Assembly (NCBI GenBank): GCA_054601695.1
Contig: BAAHQB010000303.1
Span: forward strand, 1 to 64,000
Direction of reading: 5' to 3'
DNA length: 64,000 nucleotides
From: Amorphochlora amoebiformis
Lineage: Eukaryota; Cercozoa; Chlorarachniophyceae
In this document: positions 40,418 to 53,261 of the stretch, one piece after another
Layout: the number at the start of each line of letters is the position of its first letter
Position numbering within the stretch: the first letter of the stretch is position 1
The notes under the pieces: generated by a model
The model's database searches: none
The model's input: only the letters and a program-made list of their open reading frames with translations
What the model was told of the DNA's origin: nothing
Position numbers and translations under genes: made by a program

Positions 40418-41124
40418 GATTGTTTTCATATAATTTGCGATTTGTGTTCAGCCAATTCCCATCTCTCGGAAAGCTCTTTGGAGGTTCATATTTACATACA
40501 CACACCTATACACACATATGTATTCACAAAAACAATACATAAATATCCATATTTAAGCATAGTTACATGCGGATGATATGGACAGTGATATAATCAGTAA
40601 CCAATGATGACATATATTTAACAGTCTGTATGTATTATGTCGTAATCATGGTAACCACAGGTTTATTTAAGAAGAAATCGAGTCCTCCCTGTTGCATAAT
40701 GTGCGGGTTCGAGTCGATTAATGCCGTCAACAAAACCCAAGCTGCTCTTAAGTACCAAAAAACACGCTATAATTACAAAAACCAAACACACTATAGTATC
40801 TTGCTTATTTCTCGGCTAATTTGTCTCGTCATCGGGACGTACTACATGTGTGTCAAACAACTAATGTCGAGTTGTCCGGACATGAGTCCTGTTTTGAGTG
40901 AATGTGGTTGGGTAGGATCGTTTATCAGGAGAACGGCCACCTCAAGCGAAGGCAGAGGGCATTTCGAGATCCTGTTTTAAATGAAAGGTAACATTATTGC
41001 CATACCATTTCACGTGAGATATGAAAGCATATTTTTTGTCCCTTTGTCGGTTTCTTTCTATCTCACGCTCTCCCTCTTATTGTGTTGTCTTTTTCTATGC
41101 AGATTGTATGTTGGACGTATGTTA

Positions 41125-41162
<38 letters not shown>

Positions 41163-41276
41163 GTGAGCATCTATTCGTATATAATATATATATATATATA
41201 TAAATAAATATATATATATACATATATGCATAAATGTATATATATTATATGTATATAAATATATATACATATATTT

Positions 41277-41319
<43 letters not shown>

Positions 41320-41378
41320 ACGTGAAAGGTTTAAGCGGCAGTACGATTGTTGCTCAGTATGTCCTGCAATCCCTGGTA

Positions 41379-41412
<34 letters not shown>

Positions 41413-41544
41413 CGTATATACATACATATTATGTATATATATATATAAACATAGATATATATATATATATATATGTGTATTTTGCTCCAGCATGTAGAAC
41501 TAGCACGGCACGGAACCCAACATCAATTGTATTTGTGAATTTAC

Positions 41545-41599
<55 letters not shown>

Positions 41600-41623
41600 T
41601 CGAAAGCACCAATATATATATAT

Positions 41624-41663
<40 letters not shown>

Positions 41664-42129
41664 TCACTCATGCAATATATGTTATCAAATGTATGTTGAA
41701 TATGAACATATCTAAAGTACTAATATATATACAAATTCACTGATACAACATATGTCATCAAGCTTGACAGAATTCTATATTGAATGTATACACATCTAAA
41801 GTTGTGTACTATACTATTAGGTATACCAAGGAGTGATATAAAGGAAGGCGCTGAGGACGAAAAGCCCCGATCTCGAAAAGTTCTCCTAGAAACAGAGCTA
41901 AAAACAACCATACATCACTCAAAGTAATATGTACATGTATGTATATATATATATATATATATATGTTTATGTATATGTATATGTACATATATATATATAT
42001 GTATATGTTTATATACATATATATACATCTATATATATATGGTGAAAAGTTCCCCTTGAAACAAGTCAAAATGCAAATATGCATCACTCAAAGTAATATA
42101 CATTCAACTACTTTTACATATTATATACA

Positions 42130-42174
<45 letters not shown>

Positions 42175-42188
42175 TGTATGTATGTATG

Positions 42189-42222
<34 letters not shown>

Positions 42223-42981
42223 GGTGTGTGTGTTCTATATATATCAATATACACATATGTTTATGTATATATAATATATACATATCGCATAAACATACAC
42301 CCTCGTAAAAAACAGTGGCTCTGAGGCCAAATGTTAATATTGAACATTTTACACATATACCATACACATAAATAAATATATATACACACATACAAATACA
42401 TATACATACCTACACATACATACATGTACACACGATAACTAATCGTGCGTAAGTTTACATGAAATAGAATATGAGTGTATTTATGCATCATATGATTAGG
42501 TCCTCTGATGGTGATAGCGATAGTTCGGAAAACACGATTGGAGAAAATCCATTCAACCCATCGGCTGGGGCACTTATGGGATACAGAATGTCACCGAAGA
42601 ATATTTATACATACATATATCATGATTGATACCTATGTGTGTGTATGTTTACATATTATATATTATTTACGCTTGCATAATGTGTGTGCATATATGCGAT
42701 TCAAGATTTTCGGTATTCTCTTTCTTAAATATATAAGGTATTTGTAGATATGTATACGTATGGATATAAAGATACACATATATATATATATATTGTTACT
42801 ATATATATATATATATATATATGTGGAAATCATAGACTACGACTGAGTGTATGTATATATATATATATATCATATGTGTACGTGTAGATGTAATTATCCG
42901 TATATCATCACAACATATCTTACATCTATACATATATATATATGTATATATATATATATATGATTGTCATGAGATCATGAT

Positions 42982-43014
<33 letters not shown>

Positions 43015-43538
43015 GTAAATATTATATATGAGTATATATATATTTAAATATATATGTACATATATAGACATATATATATATATATATATATGTATGTATA
43101 AATATATATATACATATATAATATTTTTACGCACACGCCCATATATATATATGCATGTGTATATCTATAAAACGTACATAAACACATACTGACCGTATAT
43201 ATATATATATATATAAATGTATGTGTATGTATATATGTATATGTATATGTATGTATGTAAGTATTGATATATATATATGTGTATATATATATATTTAATA
43301 TATATATGTATATATATAAATATATTTCACATGTATATATGTATATATATGTATATATGTATACATATGTAAATTATATATTGAGTATAACCATGTGTAT
43401 ATCAGAGCAAAGTGCTGCGACATGTGTCCATCTCAGTTTTGGCTAAACACAGCCACGCCAAACCCGGACGGCCCATTTGCATCTCCCAAACCGGCTCCAG
43501 ACTACGCATATTACTCAACAGATAAGGTCACTGTGTAG
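35475..43538 (+). CDS. Sixteen-exon gene, unknown protein with two CCxMC motifs
   Basis: No family recognised. Exons: 35475-35513, 35572-35625, 36662-36775, 37750-37810, 38479-38624, 39174-39217, 39350-39421, 40452-40483, 40661-40751, 40916-40987, 41103-41116, 41329-41375, 41491-41528, 41831-41923, 42500-42589, 43406-43538. All fifteen junctions keep one frame, giving up to 379 residues. That agreement is the main evidence. The start could be the first ATG (35475) or the one at 35508. The protein is hydrophilic and has no signal peptide or membrane helix. It contains a TRATRETR repeat from an 18-base DNA repeat (38505-38555). SPPCCIMCG and AKCCDMCP motifs may bind metal together. Acidic/serine segments follow, and the extreme C-terminus KVTV fits a class I PDZ ligand. 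Exon 41103-41116 is a 14-base microexon. Exon 41491-41528 resembles the end of the SINE-like repeat. Weakest junctions: acceptor at 41830 and donor at 39421. Confidence 0.84.
35640..36145. repeat. (TA)n with a tandemly repeated unique segment
   Basis: The segment CCCACTGGCCGATGATACAG, then TCATAGATAGTTCTAATCC and TGTCTAYGTATCTCCACAC, occurs at about 35825-35883 and 36003-36061. Its second half recurs at 36092-36139. The copies are separated by (TA)n, all within an intron (35626-36661) of the 16-exon gene. Confidence 0.85.
37080..37495. repeat. Minisatellite of about 25 bases around CACGTCTTGACTGTCAAGAC
   Basis: About sixteen copies of CACGTCTTGACTGTCAAGAC, followed by ATCC or CACC, with TCACTGTCAAG variants. 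The unit contains the near-palindrome CTTGACTGTCAAG. It lies in the intron 36776-37749 of the 16-exon gene; (TA)n fills 37530-37735. Reading frames in both strands come from the repeat. Confidence 0.9.
38120..39110. repeat. (TA)n in introns of the 16-exon gene
   Basis: TA-rich sequence occupies 38120-38425 and 38650-39110, leaving exon 38479-38624 as an island of about 150 unique bases. Confidence 0.9.
39495..39960. repeat. Degenerate interstitial telomeric block, TTAGGG strand
   Basis: About 460 bases of diverged TTAGGG units, densest at 39760-39935, in the G-rich orientation on the plus strand. It lies inside an intron (39422-40451) of the 16-exon gene, between two exons whose phases still match. 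Confidence 0.85.
42040..42110 (+). pseudogene. Partial copy of an upstream exon end
   Basis: The stretch around CTTGAAACAAGTCAAAATGC and ATGCATCACTCAAAGTAATA resembles the 3' end and donor of exon 41831-41923 (CTAGAAACAGAGCTAAAAAC and ATACATCACTCAAAGTAATA). It keeps the donor but has no acceptor or frame that would fit. I read it as a decayed local exon duplication. Confidence 0.55.
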
Positions 43539-44440
43539 TCGATAAAGTAGGTCTAGTTGCTAGTCGAGTCTTGGCGACGTATGTGCATGATTTATTATAC
43601 TACTACTGAGGTATATTCGGCTTTACTAATGAGGATGATCTTTAATGATACCTGTAATACGTACATCAATTTTGTGTATGCGTAGAGAACTTAGTGTTAA
43701 CGTTAATTATGTGTACTAGATGTAGTGATTAGTCGTTTTAGAATCCAGTCTTATATGAAGTTATATCAGCATGCATCTCGAGTATCTAATATCAATATAT
43801 CTAACACTCATGATGTGCAGATCTCTAAAGGCGAGTGTACATCTTTCCCATCCGTACGTGATTTACATCATGATGTCAAAATACTCTAGAAACCTTAGAA
43901 ACTAAAGATACTTTGCACTCTCAGACTCTATACGTATACACTATTACTAGACATAGTCGAGATATACCAGTTATGCTACTAATTCTAGATCTAATAGCTG
44001 CTACAGATTCTCGATGTTGAATTTATCGGATACCTCATCATCATAATTAATTTAAGACTCTCACGGGATCCCACAAACGTCAATATATCTGTTATATAGG
44101 CTAGGTGAGTGCTATCAGACTACCTATCTAGACAACTCTCCAGCTATGATGCCTGCATTTACTCAGGCTGTGATTTCAGCGATCGGTTCGTAGAGGAGAG
44201 GGCACACCCCAGGCCGACATTTGTCCTCTTTCGGCCAAGCATGCAATACCTGTTTTTTGAAAGTTGATTGAGATTGAATGCACAAGTGCAATTAGTAAGG
44301 TGTTAAAAAGGTAATGATTTATGAAAACACGTTAAGGAGGTAATGATTGATTAAGTTTGTTAAATATTACCAAGTTTTACACTACCATTAGTAGATTATC
44401 TTCAAAACATTATTTTTCATACTTTTTTGTTTTTGTAATT
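43539..44440. other. Intergenic, nothing supported
   Basis: Mixed-composition, CTAG-rich sequence after the 16-exon gene. The tetramer-rich style matches 11900-13100 and 24700-25280. A roughly 30-base direct repeat (GGTAATGATTKATKA) is at 44310-44360. No exon-like island with splice sites is evident. Confidence 0.5.
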
Positions 44441-44475
44441 TATATGTTTATGTACACTATATATGTGTATATATG

Positions 44476-44512
<37 letters not shown>

Positions 44513-44732
44513 GTATATATATATGTATATATAATAAATATAAATATATATGTGTTTATATATATATATATATATATAGAGTATATATATATATATATAT
44601 GTATATATAAATACTATAATACATACAGTATTTATTAGTATTATTAATATTCGTATTATGTATATGTTATACATATTATGAATATAATATAGACATATAT
44701 ACCAAAATAAGATATACGGATATATGTATAAT

Positions 44733-44772
<40 letters not shown>

Positions 44773-45268
44773 TAATACCATATGTACAAAGTATAGTTAT
44801 ATAAGTTTAGGTACCGATCTGTCTCTTCGTTTGGTTCCGTAATAGCTCTCAAACCGTACATCCACCTAACATAAATAAGCATACCAACATATATACACAC
44901 ATATGAATATATGAATATTATATATATATATATATATATGTATACGTGTATGTGTACATATTCGCATGTCCAAAATGTATGTAATATATGGAAATCTAAA
45001 ACGCAATATACACAAACACATACGCATACAGATATGTCAATATACGTTCATAAATATATATATATATATATATTATATATATTATATATATATATTATAT
45101 ATCTATGAACATAGAAATATTTATAGAAAAAGAACTTGAAAAGGACATTAAGATAAACAATTTTAGGTATATCTAGAATCAGAAATAAGTATACATCTAT
45201 ACATATTCACAATGGTATTTGAACTCTTACCCCACATTCTCTCAAAAGCCACGGTAGTACCACATCCT

Positions 45269-45323
<55 letters not shown>

Positions 45324-45686
45324 GTAATATACGTAGATGTAGAACATATGTAGTTACATAAAATATGATGTATACTTGGATATTTGTATAAAACTATATA
45401 CAGTGCATTTATCCATTTGTGTAAAATCTCCATGAGATATACGCATGCGTAATTTTATTATAGTATATTATATATATATATATATATGTATGTATATAAT
45501 GTGTTAATTACAATATATATATATATATCACAAATTTACATATATATTATATATATATATTATATATATATATATATATATATGAATGAATACGAAATAG
45601 GTATAATTGTATATATGTATATATCAGATATGCTAGAAACATTTGCATATATATATACATATATGCATATATACATAGTTATACAT

Positions 45687-45745
<59 letters not shown>

Positions 45746-46070
45746 TACATATGTAAATATACATTATATGGAGACATAAATACATATGTACATCAATAGA
45801 ATGTATGTATTCTATATACTTGTATATTAACACACATAAAGGTATATATATATATATATATTATGTTATATATATATATTTATGTATATACATCTATATA
45901 GTTATATATATCTATATATACATATACCTATATTATATATATCACTACAATAACACAATATCTATATACACTTATATATATATATATTATATACATATAT
46001 ATAAATTTACATATACATATATGAAAAATATATGTATGTATATATATGTATATATTATATACATTTATAT

Positions 46071-46110
<40 letters not shown>

Positions 46111-46295
46111 CTATATGTAAATATATTACACATAAACATACACTTATGTACATGTACGTACAAATATATGCGTATGTTTTGTTTTATCCATATTTGCATG
46201 TATACCACTTACAATCTAGATATATGTCATATATCACCGACTATACTACGCATAATATATATATATATATATATGATATAATATATGTGTATGTA

Positions 46296-46334
<39 letters not shown>

Positions 46335-46666
46335 ATATGTATGTATATATATAATTGATACATATATATATATATATATATATATGTAAAATAAAAATGT
46401 GCGTGATTTGTTGATTACCACAGGTCGCATGTGGTGTGTCTTAGGGTTGTACATCGCGTGACCTATATACACATATATATACATACAAACATATATACAC
46501 ATATAAATATATGTATATACATATGTATATAAATACATATGTAGGATTATTGAGACATGTGTAGGCTATCTTTATACACATCTTCCCAGGTACATATTGT
46601 ATTGTTTCAATATAATAATAAAATTATATGTGCAAACGTAAAAATGTGTATATATATTTACATATG

Positions 46667-46705
<39 letters not shown>

Positions 46706-46758
46706 TATATAAATATATATCTACATATGTATTCATATGTATGTATTATATATTTGCA

Positions 46759-46797
<39 letters not shown>

Positions 46798-46806
46798 ATA
46801 TTTACT

Positions 46807-46870
<64 letters not shown>

Positions 46871-46933
46871 TTATATATGTGAATGTTTATATATATACAC
46901 ATATACATACACATGTTATATGTATGTATAGGC

Positions 46934-46996
<63 letters not shown>

Positions 46997-47616
46997 GCAT
47001 ATGTAACACAATCTATACATAGATATAACTATATATATGTATAAACGAGGATATATGGTAAAGGTATGATCACGATATTAGAAAATCTGAAATCTTTGGT
47101 TTAAATGGGTAAGTATCGTAATGGTTGTTAGGAGAACCTTCGAACTCGAGAACATCAAAGTACTTACAAGCGACACCTACATATATCGTTATCTACTAAC
47201 TATATATAGGACTATAGATATATGTTTAGATATATAAATACATATATATATATATATACATGTGTGTGTATCTATATATGTATGCATATGTATGTATAAT
47301 ATGTAAGAAGAAATGATAGGTGTATGAAAATAGTCTTAAAACGATTACCACCATCCTTAAGCTAGACATACTAACCTATACATTATCCATATATTGTATC
47401 CAAATTAATATATATATATATATATATGTATAGATATATAGAAATATATACATATATGTATATTGGATATATATTTATAAACATGAATATATATGTTATA
47501 TATAATACAATTGATACGTATGAATATGTAGGAATACCTGTTTTAAGATACACATAGAATACACGTATGTAAATATATGTAAGATGTATGTAAATACATA
47601 TACGTATATATATATC

Positions 47617-47675
<59 letters not shown>

Positions 47676-47689
47676 TACAGGTACATACA

Positions 47690-47737
<48 letters not shown>

Positions 47738-47740
47738 TAT
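44441..47740. repeat. (TA)n-dominated region, possibly introns of the FkbM gene
   Basis: TA and CA/TG dinucleotide make up most of 44450-45100, 45280-46380, 46640-47040 and 47230-47740. Unique islands include 46405-46465, which on the minus strand reads as a possible 44-base exon (46462-46419, containing [11 protein letters not shown], phase 1 in, 0 out). A nine-base candidate microexon lies at 47176-47168. Neither is secure. Confidence 0.6.
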
Positions 47741-47745
47741 CATAC

Positions 47746-48105
47746 CAGTGTTAATTAATTTTCGCATGACGTTATACTCCGCACCCTCAATGTCCATCCT
47801 ACCACCATATATACGCTAAAATATCTCACCCTAATTCTAATCCTAACCCTAACCCTAACCCTAACCCTAACCCTAACCCTAACCCTAACCTTAACCCTAA
47901 CCCTAACCCTAACCAGCATACATACGCTCAGATGATTAATATACTTATCCCTCTGTCAAGCGTAATACAAATACTACATCGCAGTTATGAACAAGCGATT
48001 ATTAAATTAAATAAATTGAATATTTCGGCTAATACATATGAGCTACCTGACCCACACGTGGGCATTGGGATCGATATTTTCTGTTATCCATCTCCCAATG
48101 TTGAC
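47746..48105 (-). CDS. FkbM-type methyltransferase, two exons of a partial gene
   Basis: Exons on the minus strand are 48105-48047 and 47798-47746. The donor (AG|GTAGCT, phase 2) and acceptor (GTAG|G) join in frame to give [12 protein letters not shown], then [17 protein letters not shown]. The D-I-E-G-A-E-Y-x-V box preceded by a W-[LI]-x-x-N stretch is the hallmark of FkbM-family (Methyltransf_21) SAM-dependent methyltransferases. In eukaryotes these are often Golgi or secreted O-methyltransferases acting on glycans, but the substrate cannot be told here. The rest of the domain must lie in other exons. A 46-base candidate (49139-49094) lies upstream and two candidates lie downstream (47176-47168 and 46462-46419). 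The 248-base intron between the two secure exons contains a telomeric repeat array. This could be a decayed gene; no stop interrupts the two exons. Confidence 0.75.
47818..47916. repeat. Interstitial telomeric array, CCCTAA strand
   Basis: About fifteen nearly perfect CCCTAA units with two variants, on the plus strand. This is the same orientation as the left chromosome end. It is inside the short intron 47799-48046 of the FkbM-type gene. Confidence 0.95.
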
Positions 48106-48463
48106 CTGAATATATTTCAAAATCAAACAAACTCTTCTCTTACCGAACTCTGACTTTTAAAATGTCGCTCTCGCTCCGCCCTAGAGGTCTGAGGTGGGAA
48201 CTGTATTTGTGTCGAAGAAATTGGATGTTTGTAGAACATTTCATCTATCTATCTCTCTATTGCTCACTCCCTGTCTTTTTCAAAAAATGTCCTGGTTTTG
48301 TGCACTCGTAATCACTTGGATTTTTCACCCTCTCTCTCTCTCGTTTTCCTATATGTATTGTCATAAATATTGATAGTGTATATATATATATATATATATA
48401 TACATATATACATGTGTATGTGTGTGTTTACATACACTGTACATAAATATGCATGCATATGTA

Positions 48464-48494
<31 letters not shown>

Positions 48495-48755
48495 CGAGTG
48501 GATCTCGATTGTTAATTAGGTTGGAGAGGGATTGTGAGGGCTGTGTTGAAGCGAATTGTTGACATTTGAGTTTGAGATTATTATTATGGAGTTTGAGATT
48601 ATTATTATGTTTACATCACATCATACCTCTGCCACGATCGTTTGGTTCAATAAGCTAGCAGGGGTGTAAGTTCCTAATTTAAACAATGTATGTATCTCGT
48701 CGATGTGATAATATATATATATATATATATATATAGTGTGTATGTGTGCATATGT

Positions 48756-48797
<42 letters not shown>

Positions 48798-48814
48798 ATA
48801 TATTATATATATAC

Positions 48815-48869
<55 letters not shown>

Positions 48870-49323
48870 CTGTAATATATATACATACGTGTGTGTACAC
48901 GCATATATACATATATATACACACATATATACATACATATTGTATACTACACAGGATGTACACATCGGTTCGAATGTGAAAGAGGTTACGTGTACACTTA
49001 TGAATGCAAACACAACATGAATCGAGTATGTGTATACTTATGAATGCAAACACAACATGAATCGAGTATGTGTATACATACATATGTATCTACCATTTTT
49101 ATAGATCGATGACCCCACCCCACCACGTATATTGGACACCTGTATTATGGGTATACCGAAGTATGTATACACACATGTAAATTCACATATTCCTGTATAT
49201 TCGACACATACTGCTACGTATATTCGACAGTTACATATTTGTATCTTGCTGTAGTTTGTATTATGATGCATTATATTAATTATATATATTTATACATGTA
49301 GATATATACATATATATATATAT

Positions 49324-49380
<57 letters not shown>

Positions 49381-49421
49381 ATGTAAACATTTATTTAATG
49401 ATTTGAGCAAATATACATACA

Positions 49422-49458
<37 letters not shown>

Positions 49459-49477
49459 GTATACATTTATATTTGTA

Positions 49478-49518
<41 letters not shown>

Positions 49519-49557
49519 TATATATATATATATAATATAGATATGTATGTATATATA

Positions 49558-49591
<34 letters not shown>

Positions 49592-49812
49592 TTGTGTGTA
49601 TGTATGTATTTATGTATATATGCATATTTAAATGCGAATCTGATGTATACATGTGTGTATAAGTATATATATATATGCACACATATTTATATATGCATAT
49701 ATATATAATATATATATATATATTATACATACACATCCAAATGTAATATAAATACATTTATAGACACATACATATGTCGTCATTCTGTAAGAACATAAAT
49801 ATAGATATAAAC

Positions 49813-49846
<34 letters not shown>

Positions 49847-49857
49847 GGGTGTATATA
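48106..49857. repeat. (TA)n and small tandem repeats, no firm gene
   Basis: Mixed sequence at 48106-48370 is followed by (TA)n at 48380-48490, 48700-48870 and 49270-49850. At 48585-48610 an ATTATTATGGAGTTTGAG unit is duplicated. At 48980-49085 a 40-base unit (CTTATGAATGCAAACACAAC then ATGAATCGAGTATGTGTATA) is duplicated. A possible minus-strand exon at 49139-49094 (SNIRGGVGSSIYKNG) has good splice sites, but its phase does not join the FkbM exons directly. Confidence 0.6.
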
Positions 49858-50226
49858 CTATGCTGTTAACACAGCGATAGGGCCTAACGTTTGTTGGCAG
49901 TGGTCTAATTAACCGATAGTCCTGTGGATACTGGCACTTGGCTTATCCCTAACTCGCTTCGTCTCATCCGTTACTACCCGATAGTAACGGCGCAGGAGAA
50001 TAGTAGGTGACACGACGCCATGTCACTCTAGAACTTTTTTAACTGAGATTCGAGTGCTTTCGAGAATAGTTGTAGAGGACTGTGCGCACATACCTACTTG
50101 GTCCATCTCCAGGATATCTCCAGAATATCTGGGATCTCTCCAGCAATCTGTAGCATATCCTGGACAGCTATAGATATCACTCGGCAAGCCACGTCGTCTT
50201 ATTATATTTATACCGTGTTCTAACAA
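49858..50226. other. Unique 370-base island flanked by (TA)n
   Basis: A sharply bounded, GC-richer segment between two (TA)n blocks. Its boundaries resemble those of the SINE-like copies: it starts TGCTGTTAACACAGCG and ends near CCGTGTTCTAACAATATA. An ATC-rich tandem (ATCTCCAGGATATCTCCAGA) lies at about 50105-50150. The 67-codon minus-strand frame has no supporting motif. A dispersed repeat with no second copy in this window is the best guess. Confidence 0.4.
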
Positions 50227-50233
50227 TATATAT

Positions 50234-50267
<34 letters not shown>

Positions 50268-50514
50268 ATATATACATTTATATATAGATATATTTAGATG
50301 TTAAACATAATATATTGATTGATATGAGAATGTACATATGTAATGTATAGTTTGACCTGAAATGGTGCCATGGAGTTGTCACGTGTGGAAACTATCGCGT
50401 TCATATAAATACACCCGCACTTCTTCGCTACCTAGGTTATTTCAAAAACACATAATCCATATATCAATATATATATATATATATATGCACATATACATAT
50501 ATATATAATATATA

Positions 50515-50548
<34 letters not shown>

Positions 50549-50564
50549 GATATATGTAGTATGA

Positions 50565-51310
50565 AATGAGAACTGGATCGAGAGCGAGAGAACAAGGAAA
50601 CAAGACAAGGAGTAGGACAAAGGAAAAGAGAACAAGAGGACAAGAAAACAAGACAAGGGCTCGAGAGCGAGGAAACGAGAGCAAAAGAGCGAGGAAACGA
50701 GAGCAAAAAAACGATAAAACGAGACAAGGGAACGAGAGCAAGGGAACGAGAGCAAGGGAACGAGAGCAAGGGAACGAGAGCAAGGGAACGAGAGCAAAAG
50801 AACAAGAGGACAAGATAACAAGACAAGGGCTCGAGACCAAGGGAACGATAGCAAAAGAACAAGAAAACAAGACAAGGGCTCGAGAGCAAGGAAACGAGAG
50901 CAAGAGAACAAGAAAAAAAGACAAGGGATATAGAGCAAAGAAAAGGAGAGCAAAAGAACAAGAAAACAAGACAAGGGCTCGAGATCAAGGAGACGAGAGC
51001 AAGAGAACAACAAAACAAGACAAGGGCTCGAGAGCAAGGAAACGAGAGCAAGAGAACAAGAAAACAAGACAAGGGATCGAGAGCAAAGAAAAGGAGAGCA
51101 AAAGAACAAGAAAACAGGACAAGGGCTCGAGATCAAGGAGACGAGAGCAAGAGAACAAGAAAACAAGACAAGGGCTCGAGAGAGCAAGAAAACAAGAAAA
51201 CAAGAAACAAAGAGAAATGCTCGAGAGCAAGGAAACGAGAGCAAGAAACAAAACAAGGGAAGGAGAGCAAGAGACAAGGAAATGCAACGAGAGATTCTTG
51301 AAAGCAACAA
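50565..51310. repeat. GAGAGCAAGAGAACAAGA minisatellite
   Basis: About 740 bases of purine-rich units (GAGAGCAAGGAAACGAGAGC, AAAAGAACAAGAAAACAAGA, CAAGGGCTCGAGA) with 18- and 54-base higher-order periodicity. Frames on both strands are open for 200-275 codons. This is because the unit lacks stop codons, not because it is a gene. Confidence 0.9.
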
Positions 51311-51484
51311 TACTAACGGAGCGAGAGGGCAAGAGACGTGCATTCATTACGGGTATAATGATTACTTTTTTTCGCCGTTCGTGATGGAGAGGCGAGGCGT
51401 CAAACATGACACAACGATACCGCTCAATGGACCATCTCTCGAATGAGACTGCGCTCTGCTTATGTATATATATATATATATGTT

Positions 51485-51557
<73 letters not shown>

Positions 51558-51679
51558 AAACACTAAAAAAAAGGAAGTAATATCGAGCAAGATGAAGGCG
51601 TAACGAAACAATACTTATATAACCTCCTTGCCTCCAAATTGAACCAATGCTGAGAAGCTGTCGCACTTTTTTCTGATTA

Positions 51680-52130
51680 ATAACATACACTTAAGAATTC
51701 ACACTATTTATGATGTACGCTTAAGTGTACAGATTTATAATATACACTTAAGTGTACACATTATTTAAAATACACAATTAAGTGTATGCATTTGTAATAT
51801 ACACTTAAGTTTACACATTATTTAAAATACACACTTAAGTGTACGCATTTATAATATACACTTAAGGTACACATTATTTAAATATACATTTAAGTGTACA
51901 CATTTATAATATACACTTAAGTGTACAGATTATTTAAAATATACACTTAAGTTTACACATTATAATATGCACTAAGTGTACACATTACTTAAAATATACA
52001 CTAAGTGTACACATTTATAATATACACATCTATAATATACACTTAAGTGTGCACATTTATAATATACACTTATGTGTACACATTATTTAAAATATACACT
52101 TAAGTGTTCGGATTTCTAGTATATAATTAA
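51680..52130. repeat. Minisatellite of about 30 bases, ACACTTAAGTGTACACATT
   Basis: About fifteen copies of a unit alternating ACACTTAAGTGTACACATT with TATAATAT or ATTTAAAATAT. Each unit holds the palindrome ACACTTAAGTGT. No coding potential. Confidence 0.9.
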
Positions 52131-52139
52131 AGCGTACAC

Positions 52140-52372
52140 TGCATTGTGCATCCAAATACATATCACGGTAACTACCTCACTAATGTCTTTCTCGATATTA
52201 TAGCTATATGCGCATACCAAAAATGTATATATAAATGTGTGCATCTGTTTCTGTGTGTGCGTATAGATAACATGGAAAATATGTATTTACACATATGTAT
52301 TTATACGCTTGTATTAGGAATACATATATGTTTATATATTTACGTGTATATGCTTATATGTGAATATACATA

Positions 52373-52423
<51 letters not shown>

Positions 52424-52533
52424 AGTGTAAATATTAGTATAAACTTAGTCCAATCTCCATTATGCGCCCCCAGCTCTAGAAACACCTGGGTACATATTCA
52501 TAATCGATCTATCCATACAGCATATCATGTACA

Positions 52534-52569
<36 letters not shown>

Positions 52570-52671
52570 GCCTATATGTATATTTACATATCAATATTAC
52601 ATTTAAAAATATTATATATTCACATACATCTTTATACAAAAAATAAATAAATATACATATATGTGTATATG

Positions 52672-52722
<51 letters not shown>

Positions 52723-52897
52723 ACATATATGTATATATGTATATATGTATACATGTGTATTTTTTGTATCATATGATTTATGTGTCCAAAATCATATATA
52801 TAAATATGTATATTTGTAGAAATGTGTAAAATATGTCTTTTTATATATTTTATGTATGCTATGTACAAAGATATATGTACATGTAAATATTATATTA

Positions 52898-52940
<43 letters not shown>

Positions 52941-52970
52941 GCATTTTAATGCGCATTTATAGATAATGTA

Positions 52971-53002
<32 letters not shown>

Positions 53003-53261
53003 TGATGTGCATATAGATAATACATATGTAAACTATTGTACAAAAGTATTGGTTTGAGAGAGAACAAATATTCCGTTTGTGATATATATATATATATATA
53101 TATATATAGTAATAATTAAAAACAGACATATACACATATACACACCCCACACGTAACCACATATTCTAGACAAACCCAAAGCCTTTTAGAGATGAATAAG
53201 TCATGAAATTAATATGACATAGGGACAGAAAAGCTTATAATGTACCGCTGTGGACCGAGTC
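52140..53261. repeat. (TA)n-rich DNA, no supported gene
   Basis: Mixed sequence at 52140-52370 is followed by (TA)n to 53110 with short unique gaps. The island 53140-53350 is unique; its distal half contains the proposed last exon of the RBR ligase (53290-53262) and a perfect 8-base inverted repeat, AGTGACTC/GAGTCACT (about 53286-53315). Confidence 0.6.

Noticed and set aside
50516-51384. Open frames of 270 residues on both strands
   Set aside because: The GAGAGCAAGAGAACAAGA minisatellite has no stop codon in several frames. There are no splice sites, signal or family motif, and the translation is purely periodic.
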